Below are positions 6,360-11,977 of a stretch of 11,977 bases of DNA, in pieces. The notes under the pieces are model-generated. The model searched no databases, was not told the DNA's origin, and was given only the letters and a program-made list of their open reading frames with translations. The DNA comes from Bacillota bacterium. GTDB taxonomy: Bacteria; Bacillota; Clostridia; Christensenellales; SZUA-584. The translations under genes were made by a program, and so were the position numbers. Positions within the stretch are counted from its first letter, which is position 1; each line of letters opens with the position of its first letter. Location of the stretch: assembly GCA_023399095.1 (NCBI GenBank), contig JAEWQS010000063.1, forward strand, positions 1 through 11,977, in the 5' to 3' direction.

Positions 6360-7001
6360 TTATTTGTTTTGCAGCTTGTAAATAATCTTAAACCCTTTTG
6401 CTTCAATCGATTTTTCTATATCTACAGTATTAAAGGCGTGTGTGCCGACAACCACTGCGCTTTTGCCGCTGGCACGCGTATAAACAGCAATGTGAGATAT
6501 GTTCGCGCCGAATTCAGCAAATATTCCGCTGATGCTGGCCATGATGCCCGGCACATCATCGACTTCAATTGTCAATCTTGTGCCCGCGTCACGAAAACCT
6601 AGCAGCTCAATAAACGCATCAAAGATGTTACTTTTTGTGATAATGCCCACCATCCTGTCATCCTCTACCACGGGCAGAAATCCGACCCCGTTGTCGCGCA
6701 TCATGATCGCCGCTTCCTCGAGCAGCGCATTGGGCGAGATGGTCACGAGATCCTTCCTCATAATTTGACTGATATTTGTTCGCGCCAATAGATAGGTCAG
6801 CTCCCCCACGCTGAAGCTTGTGGCTTTGGACGGAGAAGCCTGCGCAATATCCACTCTAGACACAACACCGACGAGCTTCCCGTTTTTGACGACAGGCAGA
6901 CGTTTCACATTGTTCTTGGACATAATCTCATGTGCGTCGGGAATGGTGCTGTCGGGAGTAATAGTGAATGGATTCGTTGTCATTTTGTTTTTAACAAACA
7001 T
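6360..7001 (-). CDS. AcuB-like CBS-CBS-ACT regulatory protein
   Basis: A 213-residue soluble protein of three ligand-binding modules and no catalytic domain. CBS 1 spans about residues 7-55 (NVKRLPVVKNGKLVGVVSRVD), CBS 2 about 78-133 (GVGFLPVVEDDRMVGIITKSN) and ACT about 142-213 (LTIEVDDVPGIMASISGIFA, then GANISHIAVY). Architecture, length and the QASPS stretch after CBS 1 match Bacillus AcuB. CBS pairs usually bind adenine nucleotides; ACT domains usually bind amino acids. It begins four bases after livF stops and has its own GGGAGGA site, so it is the last cistron of the liv operon. I infer a sensor of amino acid or energy state acting on uptake or downstream catabolism; the partner is unknown. 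Confidence 0.88.
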   Translation of the reverse strand: MFVKNKMTTNPFTITPDSTIPDAHEIMSKNNVKRLPVVKNGKLVGVVSRVDIAQASPSKATSFSVGELTYLLARTNISQIMRKDLVTISPNALLEEAAIMMRDNGVGFLPVVEDDRMVGIITKSNIFDAFIELLGFRDAGTRLTIEVDDVPGIMASISGIFAEFGANISHIAVYTRASGKSAVVVGTHAFNTVDIEKSIEAKGFKIIYKLQNK

Positions 7002-7005
7002 GATT

Positions 7006-7710
7006 TTATCCTCCCAGATACGCTTTTTTGATTTCGTCGCTTTGCATAAGCTCAGCGCCTGTTCCGGATAACACGATGGCGCCCGTTTCTAATACATAAG
7101 CCCTGTGCGCGATTTGCAGCGCCATTCGTGCGTTTTGCTCAACAAGCAAAATTGTTGTCCCAGATTTATTAATATCCTTAATGATGTTAAATATCTCTAG
7201 CACCAGCAAAGGCGAAAGCCCCATGGACGGTTCATCGAGAAACAGAATTTTAGGGCGGCTCATTAGCGCCCGTCCGATGGCAAGCATTTGCTGCTCACCG
7301 CCCGAAAGCGTACCCGCGGCTTGTTTCTTTCTCTCTGCCAGCCTTGGAAACCGCGCAAAGACATTATCCATATCCTTTTCGATTTCACTCTTGTCTCTAC
7401 GAAGATATGCGCCCAGCTCAAGATTCTCAAGCACTGTCAGTGTCGAGAAAATGCGCCGTCCTTCGGGCACCTGCGAGATGCCCAGCTTGACGCGCTCCTG
7501 AGCAGAAGCGCCGGTTATGTCTTTGCCATAGAGCGATATTGTGCCGCTCGTGGGCTTTTTAAGACCCGATGCCGTGTGCAGCGTGGTCGTTTTGCCGGCG
7601 CCGTTCGCACCGATGAGAGTCACGATTTCGCCATCGTTAACCGTTATGGATATGCCTTTGAGCGCTTGGATGACGCCAAAATGAACATTTATATCATGGA
7701 TATCAAGCAT
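7006..7710 (-). CDS. livF: Branched-chain amino acid ABC transporter ATP-binding protein LivF
   Basis: A 234-residue cytoplasmic ATPase, the usual LivF length. From the chosen start it shows Walker A GANGAGKTT (34-42), Q-loop SQVPEGRRIF (79-88), signature LSGGEQQ (135-141) and Walker B ILFLDEP (155-161). VEQN (190-193) stands at the switch position in place of the usual histidine region, as is normal for LivF. I chose ATG 7710 (MLDIHDINVHFG) because GGGGGAGG (7720-7727) is nine bases upstream; the in-frame ATG at 7719 abuts that site, and the longest frame (to 7740) would add ten residues outside the family. This start overlaps the livG stop by eight bases, so the two ATPases are probably translationally coupled. 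LivF and LivG form the nucleotide-binding pair under LivH-LivM. Confidence 0.94.
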   Translation of the reverse strand: MLDIHDINVHFGVIQALKGISITVNDGEIVTLIGANGAGKTTTLHTASGLKKPTSGTISLYGKDITGASAQERVKLGISQVPEGRRIFSTLTVLENLELGAYLRRDKSEIEKDMDNVFARFPRLAERKKQAAGTLSGGEQQMLAIGRALMSRPKILFLDEPSMGLSPLLVLEIFNIIKDINKSGTTILLVEQNARMALQIAHRAYVLETGAIVLSGTGAELMQSDEIKKAYLGG

Positions 7711-8488
7711 TGACGACATCCTCCCCCAAATACGCTTCAATCACGCGCTTGTTTGTTTTGATCTCATCCGGAGTGCCTTGCGCAATTACCATGCCGTGAT
7801 CCATCACATATATACGTTCGCATATTTTCATAACAACCGACATGTCGTGTTCAATCAATAGTATTGTGAGATCAAAGTCGCTGCGCATTTTGGCAATGGT
7901 GTCGGTTAGCTGCGCCGATTCGGCAGGATTCATACCGGCAGCCGGTTCATCGAGCAATAGCAGCACAGGCTTTGTCGCCAATGCGCGCACGATCTCCAAA
8001 CGGCGCTGCTCACCATACGGAAGGTTTCTCGCCACTTCATTGGCTTTGCCGCCAAGATAAAAAATATTGAGAAGCGCCATGCTCTCCTCTCGTATTCTCT
8101 TCTCCTCGTGACGAAACGAGGGCAAATGCAGCAGGCCAGAAAAAACACCGTAACTGATATTCTGGTTCATTGCGATCCGCACGTTGTCCAGCACAGTTAA
8201 GTCTTTAAACAACCGAATGTTCTGGAACGTTCTCGCGAGCCCCACCTTGCTTATCATATATGGTTTCATATTATTAAGCTTCGTTTGCTTGCCTGCACGG
8301 TCAAGAATAATTTCCCCTGATGTGGGCTCATATATACCTGTGAGCAGGTTAAAAACGGTCGTTTTACCCGCGCCGTTAGGCCCGATCAGGCCAACCAATT
8401 CTCCTTTTTCCAGCTCTATACGGACGTTGGAGACAGCCGTTAAACCACCAAAAGACTTTGTTAATTTGTTTACGCTTAATATCGCCAT
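7703..8488 (-). CDS. livG: Branched-chain amino acid ABC transporter ATP-binding protein LivG
   Basis: A 261-residue cytoplasmic ATPase. From ATG 8488 it has Walker A GPNGAGKTT (36-44), Q-loop ARTFQNIRLF (85-94), signature LPYGEQRR (156-163), Walker B LLLLDEP (176-182) and switch histidine H214 (LLIEHDM). The insert of about 35 residues after the Q-loop and the C-terminal VIEAYLGED are LivG traits. A GTG two codons earlier (8494) overlaps the livM stop as GTGA, but the purine-rich GAGAG tract is better spaced (seven bases) from ATG 8488; the difference is only two residues. It is encoded two bases after livM and overlaps livF by eight bases. The partner is LivF; the substrate is set by the binding protein. 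Confidence 0.94.
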   Translation of the reverse strand: MAILSVNKLTKSFGGLTAVSNVRIELEKGELVGLIGPNGAGKTTVFNLLTGIYEPTSGEIILDRAGKQTKLNNMKPYMISKVGLARTFQNIRLFKDLTVLDNVRIAMNQNISYGVFSGLLHLPSFRHEEKRIREESMALLNIFYLGGKANEVARNLPYGEQRRLEIVRALATKPVLLLLDEPAAGMNPAESAQLTDTIAKMRSDFDLTILLIEHDMSVVMKICERIYVMDHGMVIAQGTPDEIKTNKRVIEAYLGEDVVNA

Positions 8489-8490
8489 AG

Positions 8491-9462
8491 TCACACTCTC
8501 TTTTTCTTAAAACTCTGTCCCATTTTATAAAACAGCTGCAGCGACACCTCTTTGGAGCCCATAAGACCTTGAGGCCTGAATATCATGATGACCACAAGCA
8601 TCAAAGCGTAAAGCACCATTCGGATATCCGCAAAAGATTGGAGCAGCGTAGAAATCAGAGCCAGTAATATAGCCGCCAGAATAGAGCCGGAAATGCTGCC
8701 AAGGCCGCCCAGCACAACGATAACCAATATATCGATCGACTTTAAGAATCCGAAGTATTCGGGCTTTATGACATAAAAGAATGACGAATACAAAGCGCCC
8801 GCAATGCCCGCACAAATCGCTCCGATTACAAACGCCATCACCTTATATTTTGTCGTGTTGACACCCATTGAATCAGCCGCGATCTCATCTTCACGAATGG
8901 ATATGCACGACCGGCCATGCGTGGATTTTAAGAAGTTGGTGATCAGTACAACCGTGCCCATCGTGAACAGGAACAGCCATAACCAATTCACGTTTCTGGG
9001 AATGCCGCTGAGTCCCGCCGCGCCGTTTGTGATGTCGAGGTTCACAAATACGATGCGGATGATTTCCGACAGACCCAGCGTCGCGATAGCAAGATAATCG
9101 CCGCGCAGACGCAGTGTCGGCAAGCCGACGAGAATACCGACAATACCCGCAGCCAAAGCCGCAAGCACAGTGCCAATCAAAAATGCGCCGATGCCGAGGC
9201 TGGATGACATATTCAATGTAAATATCGCGCAGGTGTACGCACCGATCGACATGAAACCCGCATGACCGAGAGAAAACTGTCCGGTAAAACCGGTAATGAG
9301 ATTCAGGCTGACCGCCAGAATAATGTTAATACATATTGTCACAAGGGTTGTGAAGTAAAAGTCATTGAGTAACCCTGTCAGCAGCAATATCTGTATAATT
9401 GTAAATATGAGAACGATTGAAACTGTTTTTATAGATGCGGTTTTCTTAAATAGTTTCTTCAT
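8491..9462 (-). CDS. livM: Branched-chain amino acid ABC transporter permease LivM
   Basis: A 323-residue inner-membrane permease with about nine or ten hydrophobic segments and basic ends (MKKLFKK; FKKKRV). Family motifs are GFTGQFSLGHAGFMSIGAY (58-76), GDYLAIATLG (121-130), the cytoplasmic coupling loop SIREDEIAADSMGV (188-201) and VVLGGLGSISG (249-259). I chose ATG 9462, with AGAAGG seven bases upstream. A GTG at 9468 would overlap the livH stop (GTGA) but stands only one base from that site. livM lies two bases after livH and two before livG, so the operon is tightly packed. It forms the membrane channel with LivH. Confidence 0.94.
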   Translation of the reverse strand: MKKLFKKTASIKTVSIVLIFTIIQILLLTGLLNDFYFTTLVTICINIILAVSLNLITGFTGQFSLGHAGFMSIGAYTCAIFTLNMSSSLGIGAFLIGTVLAALAAGIVGILVGLPTLRLRGDYLAIATLGLSEIIRIVFVNLDITNGAAGLSGIPRNVNWLWLFLFTMGTVVLITNFLKSTHGRSCISIREDEIAADSMGVNTTKYKVMAFVIGAICAGIAGALYSSFFYVIKPEYFGFLKSIDILVIVVLGGLGSISGSILAAILLALISTLLQSFADIRMVLYALMLVVIMIFRPQGLMGSKEVSLQLFYKMGQSFKKKRV

Positions 9463-9464
9463 GC

Positions 9465-10349
9465 TCACACCTTCTCCCTGATATTTCTACCCAACAAGCC
9501 TGTTGGTTTCACGATCAATATCAGTATCAGTATGGCAAACACAACAGCGTCCTTAAACAGTGAGCTTGCGTAGCCCGCCACCATGACCTCTACCATACCG
9601 ATAAAAAAGCCGCCGATCATGGCTCCCGGAATGCTTCCGATACCACCGAACACAGCCGCGATGAACGCTTTCACGCCGGGCATATAACCCATCAGCGGAT
9701 TGATTGATGTATAATATACACCGACAAGCACACCGGCGGCTCCCGCCAGTGCCGAGCCCAATATGAACGTGAAAGATATCGTATTATCAACATTAATACC
9801 CATCAGCCGCGCAGCATCCGCATCCTGCGACACCGCTCTCATCGCCTTGCCAAGCTTTGTCTTCTTTACGATAAACTGCAGCAGTATCATAAGTATGAGC
9901 GTAATGCCGACGATGAAGAAATTCTGCATGGGAATTGATATTGTCCCGAAGCTGATTTTTTCAGCCAGAATGCCTGTCAAGGCGGGATAAGCACGAACGT
10001 TTGCCCCAACAAGAAACATCATTCCGTATTCTAAAAACAACGATACACCGATGGCGGTGATCAGCACAGTGATGCGTGATGCGTTGCGTAGAGGCTTGTA
10101 AGCCACCTTTTCAATGGCCGCACCGAGTATCATGCAAAGCACCATGGCAATTAACATGGCGGGGATGAGTCCTATGTTCAATGCTGTCATACAGTAAAAC
10201 CCTATATAAGCACCAATCATGTAGACATCGCCATGGGCAAAATTGATAAGCTTGATGATACCGTATACCATGGTGTACCCCAATGCGATCAATGCATAAA
10301 TGCTCCCCAGTGAGATACCGTTTATGACCTGTTGTAGAAACTGCTCCAA
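9465..10349 (-). CDS. livH: Branched-chain amino acid ABC transporter permease LivH (TTG start)
   Basis: A 294-residue inner-membrane permease. Family motifs are INGISLGSIYALIALGYTMV (9-28), GIIKLINFAHGDVYMIGAY (30-48), the coupling loop RAVSQDADAARLMGINVD (171-188), and AAVFGGIGSIPGAMIGG (231-247). The start is TTG: AAAGAGGGG (10356-10364) sits six bases upstream, and the resulting MEQFLQQVINGISLG is the standard LivH N-terminus. The longer frame would start at a TTG inside the ribosome-binding site itself and add six residues. No ATG is suitably placed. A weak start may help keep channel synthesis below receptor synthesis. It is separated from livJ by a 186-bp spacer with a hairpin and a candidate internal promoter. 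Confidence 0.93.
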   Translation of the reverse strand: MEQFLQQVINGISLGSIYALIALGYTMVYGIIKLINFAHGDVYMIGAYIGFYCMTALNIGLIPAMLIAMVLCMILGAAIEKVAYKPLRNASRITVLITAIGVSLFLEYGMMFLVGANVRAYPALTGILAEKISFGTISIPMQNFFIVGITLILMILLQFIVKKTKLGKAMRAVSQDADAARLMGINVDNTISFTFILGSALAGAAGVLVGVYYTSINPLMGYMPGVKAFIAAVFGGIGSIPGAMIGGFFIGMVEVMVAGYASSLFKDAVVFAILILILIVKPTGLLGRNIREKV

Positions 10350-10434
10350 AATATTCCCCTCTTTCAATTTTCGGCATCTAAATCAACAACGAAATATATT
10401 TATTTTAACTCGATTTCTGAATTCTAATAGATTA

Positions 10435-10463
10435 ATTATTGTAAGAAATGTCGCAAAAAACAA
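10435..10463 (-). promoter_or_regulatory. Candidate internal promoter before livH
   Basis: On the minus strand TTGTTT (10463-10458) and AATAAT (10440-10435) are 17 bases apart, downstream of the livJ hairpin and about 80 bases upstream of livH. It could supply extra livHMGF mRNA. The -35 box lies in the GTTGTTTT..GCGACA motif that recurs near 4859-4872. Confidence 0.35.
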
Positions 10464-10480
10464 CTGTTATAATTTGAAAG

Positions 10481-10505
10481 TGAGAGCCTTTGGGTAAGGC
10501 TCTCA
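10481..10505 (-). terminator. Hairpin after livJ (partial terminator)
   Basis: TGAGAGCCTT and AAGGCTCTCA form a perfect 10-bp stem with a 5-base loop, 30 bases past the livJ stop in the direction of transcription. The sequence that follows (CTTTCAAATT on the minus strand) is only weakly T-rich, so read-through into livH is likely. The arrangement copies the hairpin after bmpA. Confidence 0.6.
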
Positions 10506-10535
10506 TTTGTATCATAATAGATGGTATTTGAATGC

Positions 10536-11750
10536 TTATCGTCCGGCCTTCATGCTGCTGACGGCTACACCATCCTGCATCTCGATCACAACAATGGATT
10601 TCACCGGATTGTGGTTTTCGTCAACACTAAACGAACCTGTGATGCCCGAAAAGTCCGTTGTGGCCACAAGCGCATCTTTTACAGCTTCTCCTGTGAGATC
10701 AGAAGCGCGGCCAATTGCGTCGCAAGCGAATTTTGCCAGGTCGAAACCCAGCGCATTGAACGCATCGGGGTCTTTTCCATACTTTTCGTTGAACGCCGCG
10801 ATGAAATCCACAACAATCGGATCTTCGTCCAAAGACGAATAATGGTTGGAGAAATACACATCACTAAGCGCTTCGGCACCCGCAAGTTCAAGAAGGCTTG
10901 GGGAATCGAAGCCGTCAGCACCCAGAATGGGTACTGTGATGCCGAGTGCACGGGCTTGTTTGATGATGAGGCCCGCTTCATTGTAATAACCGGGGATAAA
11001 TATCGCATCAAAGCTCATATCTTTGATCTTCGTCAGTATGGCGTTAAAATCCGTATCACCCTTGACATACGCTTCTTCTGCTACAATTGTGCCGCCATCG
11101 GCTGTGTATGCGGATATAAAGTTTTCCGCAAGGCCCTTGCCGTAGTCGCTTGAGCTGTCCTTGATGATAACCACATGATTCGCTGACATATTATCAAGCG
11201 CAAAGTTCGCCATCACTGTGCCCTGATACGAGTCGTTGTAGCAAATACGAAACGCGTATTCCTTCACACCCGAAGCGTCCACCGTCACATCATCGGCAGT
11301 CGCGGAGCCCGAGATAACAGGCACCTTGTTGTCTATGCCAACAGGAATTTCCGCCTTGAAAGCGCCCGAAGTGGCTGGTCCGAGTATCACTATAACCTTA
11401 TCCTGAGTGACGAGTTTGGTTGCGAGTGTGGTAGCTTCCGCTGCATCGGTTTTATTGTCATACTTGACAAGTTCAACGGTTTTGCCGTTGATACCACCAG
11501 CAGCGTTTATTTCTTCGATCGCCATCTCTATGCCATTGCCTGTGCTTTGACCGTAAGATGCGCCTTCACCCGAGAGCTCCAAGTTTATACCGATTTTAAT
11601 TGAGTCGGCAGCTGCCGGGCTTTGTCCGGCCGGGTTTTGTCCAACCGGGCTTTGTCCAACCGGGCTTTGGGTATTTTTATTATCCGACGGTGCACACGCT
11701 GTTAAAAGCGCCATCAAAAGCACTATGATTGAAATTAAAATCTTTTTCAT
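10536..11750 (-). CDS. livJ: Branched-chain amino acid-type substrate-binding lipoprotein LivJ/LivK
   Basis: A 404-residue extracytoplasmic receptor. The signal peptide MKKILISIIVLLMALLTAC ends in lipobox LTAC with lipidated Cys19. A Pro/Gly/Gln tether built of five-residue repeats (SPVGQ-type) follows. The Leu/Ile/Val-binding domain runs from IKIGINLELSGEGASYGQ to the end and includes GIEMAIEEINAAGGINGK, ILGPATSG and the hinge-region DSSSDYGKGLAENF. I chose ATG 11750: GGGAGG (11760-11765) lies nine bases upstream, while the earlier in-frame ATG at 11759 abuts that site. It is the first gene of the liv operon, with its own promoter region and a hairpin behind it. Type I receptors of this group bind Leu/Ile/Val but also amides, urea or aromatic compounds, so the ligand is uncertain. 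Confidence 0.93.
   Translation of the reverse strand: MKKILISIIVLLMALLTACAPSDNKNTQSPVGQSPVGQNPAGQSPAAADSIKIGINLELSGEGASYGQSTGNGIEMAIEEINAAGGINGKTVELVKYDNKTDAAEATTLATKLVTQDKVIVILGPATSGAFKAEIPVGIDNKVPVISGSATADDVTVDASGVKEYAFRICYNDSYQGTVMANFALDNMSANHVVIIKDSSSDYGKGLAENFISAYTADGGTIVAEEAYVKGDTDFNAILTKIKDMSFDAIFIPGYYNEAGLIIKQARALGITVPILGADGFDSPSLLELAGAEALSDVYFSNHYSSLDEDPIVVDFIAAFNEKYGKDPDAFNALGFDLAKFACDAIGRASDLTGEAVKDALVATTDFSGITGSFSVDENHNPVKSIVVIEMQDGVAVSSMKAGR
11615..11669 (-). repeat. 15-bp tandem repeat encoding the LivJ tether
   Basis: About 3.7 near-identical 15-bp units (plus-strand form CCGGGCTTTGTCCAA, with one or two changes each) encode repeated SPVGQ/NPAGQ pentapeptides directly after the lipid anchor. 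In-frame units could be gained or lost by slippage, changing tether length without breaking the gene. Confidence 0.8.
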
Positions 11751-11781
11751 TTGTGTCATCCTCCCATGCTAGTATTAACAG

Positions 11782-11823
11782 AAATCATTGCCATTATAAT
11801 TGTCTTGGCAAAAATGATTTCAA
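11782..11823 (-). promoter_or_regulatory. Candidate livJ promoter with overlapping inverted repeat
   Basis: A perfect -10 TATAAT lies at 11798-11793 (minus strand). The best -35, TTGAAA (11823-11818), is 19 bases away, longer than ideal. Arms AAATCATT..GCCA (11782-11793) and TGGC..AATGATTT (11806-11820), the second with three extra bases, flank the -10 box and may be a regulator site. Confidence 0.4.
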
Positions 11824-11868
11824 AGCATTGGAGAAACACAAAAAGATGTCGGATTTTAATATTTATTT

Positions 11869-11977
11869 TTATACCACAATAATGTCTTTACCGCCGCCTG
11901 TGATGCATCGTCCGCCTTCAGGGGTGACGATATACGTATCTTCCACGCCCACCATACCAACATCGGCGATTCCTTTT
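11869..11977 (-). CDS. M24-family peptidase (Xaa-Pro dipeptidase/creatinase-like), C-terminal end only
   Basis: The last 35 codons plus TAA of a gene that continues beyond the right edge. The visible peptide, KGIADVGMVGVEDTYIVTPE and then GGRCITGGGKDIIVV, matches the C-terminal signature of M24 (pita-bread) metallopeptidases, where G-x-E-D-x-Y-x-V-T-P-x-G carries a conserved metal-binding glutamate (here in VGVEDTY). Such enzymes cleave Xaa-Pro dipeptides; some relatives are creatinases. It points the same way as the liv operon and ends 118 bases upstream of the livJ start, with no strong terminator between, so some read-through is possible. A link with peptide or amino acid use is inferred. 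Only the tail is seen, so the exact subfamily is open. Confidence 0.75.
   Translation of the reverse strand, partial: KGIADVGMVGVEDTYIVTPEGGRCITGGGKDIIVV

Noticed and set aside
10521..11153. 210-codon open frame on the plus strand opposite livJ
   Set aside because: It is a shadow of livJ, with no family motifs and no convincing ribosome-binding site.
1..11977. CRISPR array, tRNA/rRNA gene, transposase, phage or toxin-antitoxin genes
   Set aside because: I saw no regularly spaced direct repeats, no recognisable structural-RNA sequence and no mobile-element proteins. The window is filled by two transporter operons and one enzyme gene.

Overview
The window looks like chromosomal DNA of a low-to-moderate G+C Bacillota, most likely a clostridial (anaerobic Clostridia-type) bacterium. 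The signs are strong AGGAGG-type Shine-Dalgarno sites on most genes, lipoprotein-anchored binding proteins, AT-rich spacers, and Nup/Bmp and Liv transporter operons with typical Firmicute motifs. No taxonomic marker gene is present, so this is an inference. Nothing in the window indicates a phage, a plasmid, an IS element or a CRISPR array.

Layout, left to right. (1) Positions 1-4588, minus strand: a complete BMP-family nucleoside-type ABC importer, transcribed as bmpA lipoprotein -> nupO duplicated ATPase -> nupP permease -> nupQ permease, with nupQ cut by the window edge. A structured spacer of about 250 bp between bmpA and nupO carries two identical 24-bp palindromes. (2) Positions 4589-5138: an AT-rich intergenic region with candidate promoters in both directions, a dyad over the bmpA -35 box, and a terminator-like hairpin pointing toward bmpA. 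(3) Positions 5139-6233, plus strand: a MobA/MocA-like nucleotidyltransferase fused to an HD phosphohydrolase domain. (4) Positions 6234-6359: a convergent terminator region. (5) Positions 6360-11750, minus strand: a full branched-chain-amino-acid-type ABC importer operon, livJ -> livH -> livM -> livG -> livF, with an AcuB-like CBS-CBS-ACT gene as its last cistron. (6) Positions 11869-11977: the C-terminal end of an M24 (Xaa-Pro dipeptidase-like) peptidase upstream of livJ.

How it works together: both transporter operons place the abundant lipoprotein receptor first and follow it with a hairpin that probably lowers read-through into the membrane and ATPase genes. Downstream cistrons are packed with 1-8 base gaps or overlaps, suggesting translational coupling. 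The CBS-ACT protein is well placed to sense an amino acid and/or adenylate ligand for the liv operon. The MocA-HD fusion next to a nucleoside importer suggests a link between purine uptake and molybdenum-hydroxylase (xanthine dehydrogenase-type) metabolism, but no hydroxylase is visible here.

Several starts were moved inward from the longest reading frame because the Shine-Dalgarno sequence fits an internal codon: livF, livG, livM, livJ, livH (TTG) and the MocA-HD gene. I found no clearly new biological system. The most interesting items are the MocA-HD fusion, the double-palindrome spacer, the attenuator-like leader upstream of bmpA, and a motif shared by two intergenic regions.
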